A DNA stretch of 35,672 nucleotides, from contig JAQMWT010000223.1 in NCBI GenBank assembly GCA_029834535.1, positions 1 through 35,672 on the forward strand. The letters are read 5' to 3'. Below, in pieces: positions 1 through 8,653 of the stretch (its first letter is position 1; the number at the start of each line of letters is the position of its first letter). Source of the DNA: Chrysophaeum taylorii (lineage: Eukaryota; Sar; Pelagophyceae; Pelagomonadales; Pelagomonadaceae). The translations under genes were made by a program, and so were the position numbers. The notes below the pieces were generated by a model. It had not been told where the DNA came from, did no database searches, and saw only the letters and a program-made list of their open reading frames with translations.

Positions 1-630
1 TGTACTAGACGAAAATCCCCGACCTCGCTCTTGTCTGTGATTCTACTGCACTTGATCCTAAATTGCGCACATATGATGGTTTCGTTGATCGCCTCACAGT
101 AAAGTTTTTGATTATCTTCAGACCAAGTCTGTGCACGTCCATGCTACGCTCCGTGAAAGTCCCCGTCATCGTGAACGTTCCAACTTTACGGTCGCCATCC
201 TTCAAAGTACTTTCATCGCTTCAATGCTTTGCGCTCTCAACAACGTTCTAGCCCACGCCCCTCTTTCGATCATCATTCCGTCACCCACCTCATCTTCACG
301 TGGTTTTCATCGCAAGAACAAACGCCATACTGATTCGTCGGTTTGTAGCATTCCCGGCCATCACCAGAAAGATTGTCATAAGCGCCAGCGCTATTTGCTC
401 ACAAAGCTACCGCCCGCCTTTCGGCATCAACACCAATACCCACGTCGGTCGCATTCCCAATACCCACCTCGTCCATCCTTCACCAATACCCACCTAATCC
501 CCATCCACCCTTCTACGTAACACCATGTTCACCCCAATCCACCATTGCCTCCATTCAACCTCCGCCGCTTCTGCGTTGCCAGTCCACCCCACCCTGTTTC
601 CCACTTCCACTGCTGTCACCCTTCACCCAT
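1..630 (+). pseudogene. Inverted copia gag fragment
   Basis: This plus-strand stretch matches the reverse complement of about 2335-2975 in the neighbouring minus-strand copia element. It begins with the gag segment around DPKLRTYDGFVDRL and continues through the region around the zinc knuckle (a remnant, PGHHQKDCHKR, is readable) into the proline/histidine-rich linker. Small indels break the frame, and the first cysteines of the knuckle are degraded. Similarity stops near 630, where minus-strand integrase sequence begins. It is therefore a rearranged, non-functional piece rather than a second gene. The left end of the element lies outside the window. Confidence 0.85.
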
Positions 631-3160
631 CGAGGGTCGTAAACACCTACAAGTAAAACGAGAATCCACGAGAGACGGAGGAAGGGGTTGGTGGACAGTG
701 ACTTACGCAGAGCGAAATTTTCGTCAAAAACAACATCAATCGAGGTGTGGATGACAGGACCTGTGGGGCGTTGAAGCAATATGCGATATCCAGGGCCTGC
801 AGAGGGATACCCAATGAAGATACCGGTTATAGCTTTGGTAGGCCATTTGTCGCCAGTAAGAATTGCAGCAGGACAGCCCCAAACACGAAGAAAATCGACA
901 CGCGGGAGTGTTTCATGTAGCATTTCATATGGCGTCATATATCCAGGATTAGAGGCATTTGGCATACGCTCAGAGATGAAGTCAGCCGTTTCCATGGCCC
1001 AACGCCAAAAATCAGGTGGACGGTGCGCATGTACCAAAAGAGTGCGAGTAATATCCGCGGTTGCGCGATGAGAGCGTTCCACAACACCGGAAAAAGCGTG
1101 CGCCTGTGAAGTTTTGGACTGTGCTGCCGGAGCGCGCCGAAGCGCAATATTGTTGCCCAGACAGAAGGTTTCGAATTGGCCCATAAGAGAGCGGTCACGA
1201 TCGGTGTAGATGAGGGCAATGCGATATCCGAATGGGCGAACCACGGTAGACAGAAAAGTTCGAGTTGACGAGCGTTCGTAAGGGCATCGTGTCGTGGAGC
1301 AAAGTAACGCGTGCGGCGGCGCGTATGATCATCGACAAACGTGAGGATCGCGCGATCTTGATATATGTAGGATGGGACGCCGGCAAACATGAGATCGGCA
1401 TGGATAATAAGGTAGGGCGCAACGGCACGTGGACGAGACAAAGGCTCGGAGGAAGGAGACGAAGTGGAAGCATGAGCTTTACGTTGGCCAACATGCGCAG
1501 CATGCATTTTACCGAGAGCACAAGCAGGACAAAAAGAAAGTGACGCGGAGCTCGGGAAAAACGGTGCGCCAACAGCAAGAGAAGACAAACGCCGAAGATA
1601 GGGAGGACTATAATGACCAAGACGAGCATGCCAAAGGTCGAAAGTAAGTTGAGTGCGTTGAGACACAGCGGGAAACGCACAAGGATCATGGACACGAGGG
1701 CAAGAAGAAAATGCCACAAAAGGTGAAACGTAGTCCGTGTAGGGCGCAGCGGTCGTATTGCCGATCCAGCAGACGATCAAAAGAAGACCACAGCGACGAA
1801 GCAGGGGAATAACGTGATGCGTTTGACGGTGACGTAAAATACGTTGCGGATAAGCAGGGCCAACGGCCTGAATGGTGTGGCAATCGTAACCAACTTGTTC
1901 AAGGGAATGATCCGAAAGAATCCGTTTGTCACCAAGGCCAGGAGAGATGAGGGTATGCGGGAACGCGACATGTATACCATGAGGGGCGGAAAGAGTGGGT
2001 GCAGGAGAAGGAAGACCACGATTGTCAAGAGGACCAATCGAAGGGAACGTTAAGTGAGCAGTGCCTGAACCGGAAACAGAGCCACTGCCGATAGCAGAAG
2101 TGATGGAATGCTGTTGAGTGTTGTCGAGGTCAGTGAAGCCAGCGGGAGAATTAAAAAGGCTGACGTTGGCGCCGGTATCATAGACAACGAGACGAAGGTT
2201 GGTGCTGCGAAGGTAGTCGCGCTCACGAGCGGTAAGGGCGTTGGTGGAGGAAAGGACTTGGTGAATGGAGGGGGAGATGGAAAGAAGGTGGAAATTGTAG
2301 GACGGGTAGGTGGGTGCAGAAAGGGATGGGTGAGGAAGGGTGACAGCGGTGGAAGGCGGGACACAGGGTGGGGTGGAGGGTGGCAACGCAAGAAGCGGCG
2401 GAGAGGGTTGAGATGGAGGCAATGGTGGATTGGGGGTGAAAAGATGGTGTTGGTAGAAGGGTGGATGGGGCCTAGGTGGGTATTGGGGAGTGGACCGAGG
2501 TGGGTATTGGGAATGCGACCGACGTGGGTATTGGTGTTGATGCCGAAGGCGGGCGGTAGCTTGTGAGAGCAAATAGCGCTGGCGCTTATGACAATCTTTC
2601 TGGTGATGGCCAGGAATACCACAAAAGTGACAAAGATCAGTATGGCGTTTGTTCTTGCGATGAAAACCACGTGAAGATGAAGGTGGGTGACGGAATGATG
2701 ATCGAAAAGAGGGGCGTGGGCTAGAACGTTGTTGAGAGCGCAAAGCATTGAAGCGATGAAAGTACTTTTCAGAAGGATGGCGACCGTAAAAGTTGGAACG
2801 TTCACGATGACGGGGACTTTCACGGAACGTAGCATGGACGTGCACAGACTTGGTCTGAAGATAATCAAAAACTTTACTGTGGAGGCGATCAACGAAACCA
2901 TCATATGTGCGCAATTTAGGATCAAGTGCAATGAGATCCTTAGACAAGAGCGAGTCGGGGATTTTCTTTCGTCTGAAGCAATTGCAAGAGTGTCAGGGAA
3001 GAAATCTTGATGATGCCGAGCAACTTGAACACCAGTGATGAACTTGTTAAGAAAAGACTCAAGTTCATCGATGTTGTTGCACACCAAGGAATGCAGTGAA
3101 GAAGCAATTGCAGACTGAGCGACACGATCTCCATGACCCATGTAAACATCAGTAATACGC
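631..3160 (-). pseudogene. Copia gag-protease-integrase polyprotein, frameshifted
   Basis: The long frame at 935-2947 holds a CCHC zinc knuckle (CHFCGIPGHHQKDC, about 2585-2635), a retropepsin active site (VVYDTGANVSLF, about 2170-2195), a GAG-pre-integrase HARLGH motif with CPAC, and the first integrase aspartate (HADLMF). The integrase core continues in another frame (555-1244) with YTDRDR and VVERSH, the remaining D and E of the DDE triad. The frame changes near 1254, where copy A has one A fewer in a short A run than copy B. Upstream gag (2050-3141) is in a third frame. The protein would package RNA, process the polyprotein and integrate cDNA, but this copy cannot make it intact. Confidence 0.88.
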
Positions 3161-3575
3161 TTGTAAAAAAAACCGCGTGAAGTTCATATCGCGGTTTTCA
3201 CGGATATCCGCACGATCAGTATCATGCATTGGTAGTGCCATGAAGAGTGCACTGTACCAGCGTTGCTGCTTGAGACCAAATTCTTCTTCTTCAGAGCAGC
3301 CAGAAGCGGAAATGCTAGTCCAAGTGTTGTCAGTGGTCAAGATGATGCGATCACCGGTGGAAATGATCATGTTTTTTTCAAGACGCCGGGTCCATCGGTG
3401 AAAAAGATGATGTCGCTCACCGCTGAAGGCATCGAGTTTTTTGCGGCGAAAGCTTGCTATCCTTAATTTCGATCGAGGACATGATAAACGATAACGAACC
3501 GAACACGTCGCAATGAAGAACTGAAGCCGAGAAGAAGTCGCCGTTGTCCGTGAAGTCAAGCTCAGGTCGTTCGGC

Positions 3576-3593
3576 CTTGGACACCTGCTACCA
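3576..3593 (-). other. Retrotransposon primer binding site (initiator tRNA-Met type)
   Basis: Immediately inside the LTR-like end, the minus strand reads TGGTAGCAGGTGTCC. Its first nine bases are complementary to CTGCTACCA, the 3' end typical of eukaryotic initiator tRNA-Met. Position, start with TGG and adjacency to an LTR end in AACA all fit a copia primer binding site. The match does not extend convincingly past nine bases. Confidence 0.65.
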
Positions 3594-3690
3594 TGTTACG
3601 AATGGTATGAGGCGTTAGACTAGCGATAAGAGAAAGACGTAAGGATACTGGATACGTGGTGCAGGGGTAAGTGTCATAGCTTCTTCACAA
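3594..3690 (-). repeat. LTR remnant of copia copy A
   Basis: This starts TGTTACGAATGGTATGAGG directly after the primer binding site. It is shared, with divergence, with the left LTR of copy B from 28922 and the right one from about 34581. The shared part includes the ggatactggatacgtggtgc block and the gtaagtgtcatagcttc block. Similarity to copy B ends near 3690, so this LTR is truncated on its right side. It is the 5' LTR of the minus-strand element. Confidence 0.7.
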
Positions 3691-3712
3691 ATACGCTACT
3701 ACGCTTTTTTTT

Positions 3713-3737
3713 TAGGCTAGGCTAGGCTAGGCTAGGC
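3713..3737. repeat. (TAGGC)5 microsatellite
   Basis: Five perfect TAGGC units follow a short T run. On the minus strand the repeat supplies the TAG stop codon of the adjacent fucosyltransferase-like gene. Confidence 0.95.
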
Positions 3738-5435
3738 GGAAAAAAAGAAGGCGCGCGTGTCGCGGGGGGCGGATTTGGGCGTTCGAAATTCTTTAGTGCC
3801 ATGAACGCAGGAACAGGCGGGGGCGTCGAAGCAGCCGCGGTTGCAGAAGTGGGTGATGTCGGTGGAATTTGTGGGTCTGGGGAGGTTGAAGGAGACGAGC
3901 TTCGAATCCAGGGGGACCGCGATGAGGGAGGCCGCGTGGGAGAAGAAGGAGGAGCCGTAGACAATCAAGAGGTCGCACCACGTGAGGAGGTGGAATTCTA
4001 TTGCGGCGACTATTCCCAACGCGTCGAAATCCGGACCACCGTCCTTCTTCTTCGTCACGTAGGTCGCGTGGCCGTAGACGTCGGAAACCGCCTTGTTCCG
4101 AACGCGCGGGGGCGCGAGCAACCGACTCTTTCGTACCAACGAATTCAAAAGTGGCTGGTACTTGGCGTGATCCGTCGCGATTACTAACCCTTGTCCCAAA
4201 CGGTCCAGACACGTGACGATTTTCGAGAGCGCTAAGGCTCGAAATAAGACGCAATCAAACGACTTGTCCTTTGTCGCTTCGCGACGCGGACTGAAGGCTG
4301 CGAAATCCAGATCCATCCACTCCGTCGAATTCCGGACGAAAACGTCGCGACTTTGGTAGAATAAATCCGGGTACTGGATGTTAAATTGGTGGATTTGCTT
4401 CAACGCGACGATATTATTATTCTTCTTCTCGACAAACGGCTCGTCCATGTCGCTCGCGTGGTCCGCGTACCCCGTCCTTACGTGCAGTCCATAGATCCGT
4501 TTTGTTGTCGTCGTTTGAGACGCGAGAGGTTGTAGATGATCGTACGCGTCGCCGACTGGTCGAGTTGTCGCGAAAACGAAACAATTGTTTTTTAAATGAT
4601 GCTGCGGCACCCTGACCCCGATGCTCGCCGCAAACTTCGCCGCCAACCCCAGCGATATCGCGATCGCCGGGTCGTCCAGCATTTTCGCGCTGTCGAGGGT
4701 TTCATTTTTCTGGATCGTCCGAAGCTTTTGGCGACGACTTTTACCCCAAGCGACTCTCGTATTATTCGGAAGACCAAAAAATTCCTCAAAGTCCGTGTAC
4801 CGGTCGCCGCAGTCGTTGAGGAGGAGATGCTTGTCTTCGTAGTCGCAGTTTTTGAATTTTAGTTTTCGATTCATTTCTGCCGCGACGGCGACGGCTACCG
4901 ATCGACTCGCGACAATCTTTTCGACGAAGTGTCCGAAGGTCGTCTTCTGCTCTTGAACTTCGACCACGAGGATTTTCGGCGCCGACATCGCGATTTCGAT
5001 CTTTGCGATTTGCGCGGGCGTGCAGATAGATTCGAAAACGGTTTCTTCGCGTTTCGTCAGAAAATATTTATTCGGTTGTTGTTCCTCTCTCGGAGGGGTC
5101 GCCACAACCGTTGCGACGGTTGTGATCAAAGCGAGACGGCGTGCGCAGCGAATCGCCGCGCCCAAAACGAACGCTCGCACGCGCACGCGCGCACCGCACG
5201 CGATCAGGGTCAGCCCAACACACCCGACCACGGATCTCGACTCGACCCCGAACACGGCGGCCGCACCCAGTCCAACCCCCACCACATCCTTTACTCTTTC
5301 TATAATCGTCGTCGCCGTCGGACCCTCAGACTGCTGTTCTTCTTCTTCTTGCGTCGACCTCGAGCTCATCGTCGTCGTCGTCCCACTTTTCACCACAAGA
5401 TCTTCCTTCTTCTTCTTCTTCTTCGAACAATTCAT
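3732..5435 (-). CDS. Fucosyltransferase-like glycosyltransferase (GT-B, HxRxG motif)
   Basis: An uninterrupted 567-residue frame. The N-terminus is Lys-rich, then acidic/Gln-rich. Residues about 50-112 contain hydrophobic stretches that could form a signal anchor, as in type II Golgi enzymes. Residues 314-324 read IYGLHVRTGYA; HVRTG matches motif I (HxRxG) of the alpha-1,2/alpha-1,6/protein-O-fucosyltransferase superfamily, which contacts GDP-fucose. Residues 418-426 (VIATDHAKY) and 489-506 (LLIVYGSSFFSHAASLIA) resemble the later motifs, a T/SD strand and an S-FS--A segment. The Cys-rich tail (CNRGCFDAPACSC) is unusual. The stop codon lies inside a TAGGC microsatellite and the gene ends only about 40 bp from a copia LTR remnant. 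No intron is needed. Donor and acceptor are unknown; another GT-B sugar transferase remains possible. An internal ATG (residue 23) is an alternative start. Confidence 0.7.
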   Translation of the reverse strand: MNCSKKKKKKEDLVVKSGTTTTMSSRSTQEEEEQQSEGPTATTIIERVKDVVGVGLGAAAVFGVESRSVVGCVGLTLIACGARVRVRAFVLGAAIRCARRLALITTVATVVATPPREEQQPNKYFLTKREETVFESICTPAQIAKIEIAMSAPKILVVEVQEQKTTFGHFVEKIVASRSVAVAVAAEMNRKLKFKNCDYEDKHLLLNDCGDRYTDFEEFFGLPNNTRVAWGKSRRQKLRTIQKNETLDSAKMLDDPAIAISLGLAAKFAASIGVRVPQHHLKNNCFVFATTRPVGDAYDHLQPLASQTTTTKRIYGLHVRTGYADHASDMDEPFVEKKNNNIVALKQIHQFNIQYPDLFYQSRDVFVRNSTEWMDLDFAAFSPRREATKDKSFDCVLFRALALSKIVTCLDRLGQGLVIATDHAKYQPLLNSLVRKSRLLAPPRVRNKAVSDVYGHATYVTKKKDGGPDFDALGIVAAIEFHLLTWCDLLIVYGSSFFSHAASLIAVPLDSKLVSFNLPRPTNSTDITHFCNRGCFDAPACSCVHGTKEFRTPKSAPRDTRAFFFSA

Positions 5436-5537
5436 TCATTCATTACCCTCCCTCGTCAGGTCGGGTACGTCTAAGCAACAACGACGCTGGATTTCTTGTA
5501 GGAGGCAGCGAGAACTGACGCCCTGCCTGCTTCCGGT

Positions 5538-6013
5538 TCAGTCCGTGCGTTGCGAGCAGGGCGTCGAGGTCGGGAAAGACGCTTTCTTTTCGGTTTCGAC
5601 CTCGTCACATAAATAAATTCGTCGCGCAAACCACGCCCGGAGCTCGTCCTTCGCTTCCTTCGAGATCACCTTTGCGCGCGTCCCAAAGAAGACACAAATC
5701 CACCAATTTCGGCAGCCTGCGCGGCTGCGAAAAACCGCGGCGGTCACGGGAAGCCCTCGCTCGGCCCTGCAACAAACAACTCGCGGATTCGAGTCGAGAC
5801 GTACGAGGGCTTCTTCGAGACGGTGGGCTTCTTAGCTGCTTTCTTAGCCCGCGATTTTTCTTGTTCTTCTTGGAGAGCCTGACGCTCCAGTTGCCTGCCG
5901 CTCCTTTTCCGCCCGTCCCGTCGGGGTTCGTCCGCGCCGTTCTTTTCAATAGTAGCTCCTTCTCGTGCTTCCCGCGCGGCGCGTTGGAATAAGACAGCGA
6001 GAAGAGGATTCAA
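5538..6013 (-). CDS. Small charged protein, two exons, N-terminus uncertain
   Basis: Two open exons join across a candidate 38-nt intron at 5767-5804, which has donor GTACGT and acceptor TTTGTTGCAG. Splicing keeps frame from a Lys/Arg/Glu-rich coiled-coil-like segment (RQLERQALQEEQEKSRAKK) into a second exon containing CRNWWICVFFGTRAKVISKE and a stop at 5538. Without splicing the first exon stops soon after the donor. No in-frame ATG is visible at the 5' end (the frame opens near 6013 with TTG), so an upstream exon is likely. I do not recognise the family. It lies in the same orientation as its neighbours. Confidence 0.45.
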
Positions 6014-6368
6014 ACATATAACACTGTTGACGTTTTACCGCTCCTCGAGGATCACGCGGCGCGCACGACGTTGCTTGAACTCCAAGAAAAGTTCATAGCG
6101 ATTGCGCGCCTGCGAGTGAAATTTACTCGGGGGTAATTTCCTCGTCGGTGAAGACTCCGCTAATATGTGGATTACAGGAGTCGCGCGCGGTCGATCTCGT
6201 TGCGCACACCCCCCGGATCGAACGGGCTCACGGCGTTGAGATATCTATGCAAACGTTATAAGGTATGACGACGACGACTGCGGTTTCAACGCTGCTACGC
6301 GCGGGATCACCAGCACCCCGAGCAACCAGCAAGCGAAGATGATCTGTGTTCAAACGAGAGGATGTGTT
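6014..6368. other. Intergenic, no gene recognised
   Basis: No extended open frame, RNA gene or repeat is evident. The sequence is mixed in composition and probably holds the upstream part of the small gene at 5538-6013 and the 3' flank of the exon at 6369-6700. Confidence 0.4.
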
Positions 6369-6700
6369 TCAAATACTGATCGTTGCAATGGAAGACGGGA
6401 CGCCGGTGCGAGCCAAGTCGATTTGATAAAATCGGGCGACCTTGAGGCTGTCGTTGACGCGGGATTTGATTCCGAAGCCGTATGCCGGCCATGCGAAGCG
6501 GACCATACTGTCGGATTTTATCCCAAGCTCCTTGGGCGTGCGGTCGTCGAACCGATCCGTGAGGCGAACGGGTACACCACCTCCACCTTTAGGGCCGCCT
6601 TTTTTTTTGCAAACCTCGAGGATCGCGACGAGGATCTGCAGGGCCTCGAGCACGCTTCTCGGATCGTTCGGGATGAATCCGTGCGAGCGAAGCTACGTGG
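6369..6700 (-). CDS. Possible separate gene or terminal exon
   Basis: An open minus-strand frame follows a plausible acceptor (ccacgtag) near 6700 and reads SHGFIPNDPRSVLEALQILV, then VPVRLTDRFDDRTPKELGIK, and stops at 6369. It contains a Lys/Gly patch (CKKKGGPKGGGG). Codon choice and hydrophobic pattern look coding, and it carries no stop for about 110 codons. It could be a last exon of the SANT gene through an alternative splice, or a different gene. No family recognised. Confidence 0.35.
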
Positions 6701-6800
6701 ATGTCGAAAAGGTTAGGGCCAAAGACACACTGAAGCGACAGAATCTGGCTACAACAACGACCAACAACACTCCCATCCCAAAAAATCATCATCTCGAGAT

Positions 6801-8653
6801 TCATTCAAGACGCGGGTTGTTGTTGTAAAGGACGATCTTCTCGGCGTAGATCAACACCTCGACGATCGGCCCGCGCTCCAGCACGCCCCTTTCGCGAAAG
6901 AGTCCCGGTATGGTCCACTTCTGAACCTTGCGGTCCCACGCGATTCCGTTGTAGCACGTCCGGGACTTGAGGTTCCTAATGGAGTCGAAGTCGTGGAGTT
7001 GTCGAGCGACACTCGCGTTCGCGATCGCCACAGCACCTGCGTGGTTGGAAGATGGTCGAATTGGGGTAAAAAAATTGGAAACTACTGATGTAAGACGCTG
7101 TGCGAGTTGTTGACGATAAGTGACGCGCGCGACGTGAGGCAACATCTGCGCAGCGCGACACGAATCAGTAAGTCGAGTTTTAGCATAGCGACGCGGCCAT
7201 GGTGTCCGACATCCTCGAGCGTTGCGGTTGCGCCTGTGATACACGAGATCATTCATCTGCGAGTTGAACACCACGAATGCTAGAGCAACCAAGACTCACC
7301 AGGTGCCGTGAGCTCGAGGACGCGCGCCACTTCGGGCTCGATGCTCCACTGTTCGAGCTGCTGCCGCGCCGCCGCAAGCGCGAAAGTCTGAGCGCGAGCC
7401 CACGCGGCCTGTGGGTAGTTTCACGAAGGAGAGCAGGAGTACAAGAATGGAGGTGGACTCTTTGGTTAGACCTTGACGCGATTTCCAGGCTTATCTATCG
7501 TTCTCGAAGGCTTCTTCCAGAGGTGTTCGGTGTCGACCCACCGGCGCCAGACGACGACCTGGTTCGGGACGAGGTCTTCGAGTGTTTTCGGGGACAACTG
7601 CTGCTCCGCGTTGACCATCGATGATGATGATGATGACTCGCGCTCGTGTTGTTCGCGCACGGCAATACGTTCGCGGATTTCGGTGGGCGTGAGGACCTCG
7701 CCGGTGGCTTGGTTGATGCGGATGACCTTGTCGACGGGCTCCGGAGAGGGTGTCGACGAGTGGTCCTCCTCCTCTTGACCACCACGCGATGGTTCGAAGT
7801 CGTCGTCGAAATCAAAAGCTTCGGCGGGAAGACGCGCGTAGGAGCTGTCGGGGCGGCGGAGGCGGTGCATCGCGAGCACCGCTTCGACGACGACGTCCTC
7901 GAAGGCTTGCTGGGCTCCAAAGTACGTCTCGTACATGTCGAACTCTCGCCGACGTCCAATGACACGATCTCGTACGTAGCCCACCATCGTCTCCTCCTCG
8001 GACTGGTCGCGCGTCAGCTCTTGCGCTTCGAAGGCAAAATAGGCATCGAGCGAGGCCTCGTGGTCCTCGAGACTGAGTTGGTGAATCGGCACGTCGGGAT
8101 CGACAGTGGACGGAAGTGCCCACGTTCCTCCTTCGAGATCGTATACATGATTCCACGCGTCGCACTCCAGGTACGGTTTGTCGAAGGCCAACCACCTCGC
8201 CTTGCGTTCCTCCTCACGAATCGCGTTTTGTATTGATTCCCGCTGCGCGACGTACTCGGCCTCGTAGGTGCTGTAGTAGTGGTTAGCGCATTGCAGATCG
8301 GTCCGATTGCCGACTTCGCGCGCGACCAATTTCCAGTTCTTTGCGTCGTATTTCTTAGCGACAAACCGCTCCTGCTCGTCGGGTGTGCAGGCGCGAGGAG
8401 GAGCAGGAGTTGCACAAATACGATGCCCCAGGACATTTCTCCTCACACCATCTTCCTTCTCCTCTCCCATCTCGTCGACATACTCTTCGTCGTCGCGATC
8501 GTCGTCACCTTTTGGCCCGTCCTTGTCTCTCTCGACGTCAGAGTCTTTGCCTTTGTCGTCTTCCACATCGTCGTCCTCTTCGTCCACAAATTCCACGTTG
8601 TCAGGAAGGTCTTCGACGTCTGCCATCGCCGCGCGAGGACGTTCGTAGCCCAT
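6801..8653 (-). CDS. SANT/Myb-like acidic nuclear protein, multi-exon
   Basis: Exon 1 (8653-7472) encodes a very acidic N-terminus (residues about 13-70, Asp/Glu runs), then a SANT/Myb-like three-helix domain at about 88-131 (CTPDEQERFVAKKYDAKNW then REVGNRTDLQCANHYY). Further on are a charged middle and a serine run coded by a TGA/ATC-type microsatellite near 7617-7635. Candidate introns are 7409-7471 (gtctaa...cccacag), 7234-7299 (gtgagt...atcacag) and 7037-7161 (weaker); they keep frame to a stop at 6801. The last exon includes RTCYNGIAWDRKVQKWTIPG, faintly like the start of an AP2 beta-sheet, which I do not claim. SANT domains usually bind histone tails or DNA in chromatin complexes; the target is unknown. 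The first ATG overlaps the stop codon of the upstream gene (TGATG at 8651-8655); a start at 8626 (MADVEDLPD) would avoid this. Confidence 0.6.

Larger units (their letters stand above)
631..3593 (-). mobile_element. Ty1/copia retrotransposon copy A, internal region, RT missing
   Basis: Read on the minus strand, the order is primer binding site, gag, protease, GAG-pre-integrase and integrase, which is the copia (Pseudoviridae-type) order. The reverse transcriptase and RNase H present in copy B (29408-34580) are absent. At about 630 the integrase end is fused to an inverted gag fragment. Copies A and B are very similar over the shared part but differ by many small indels. The minus coding strand is pyrimidine-rich, giving His/Ser/Pro/Leu-rich protein, unlike the adjacent host genes. 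Confidence 0.9.

Noticed and set aside
2050..2566. Plus-strand Gly/Lys-rich frames opposite copia gag
   Set aside because: Antisense of the proline/histidine-rich gag linker; the same shadow recurs opposite copy B at 32971-33495.
6801..7036. AP2 DNA-binding domain in the last SANT-gene exon
   Set aside because: Only a short resemblance (CYNGIAWDRKVQKW); the rest of the AP2 fold is not recognisable.
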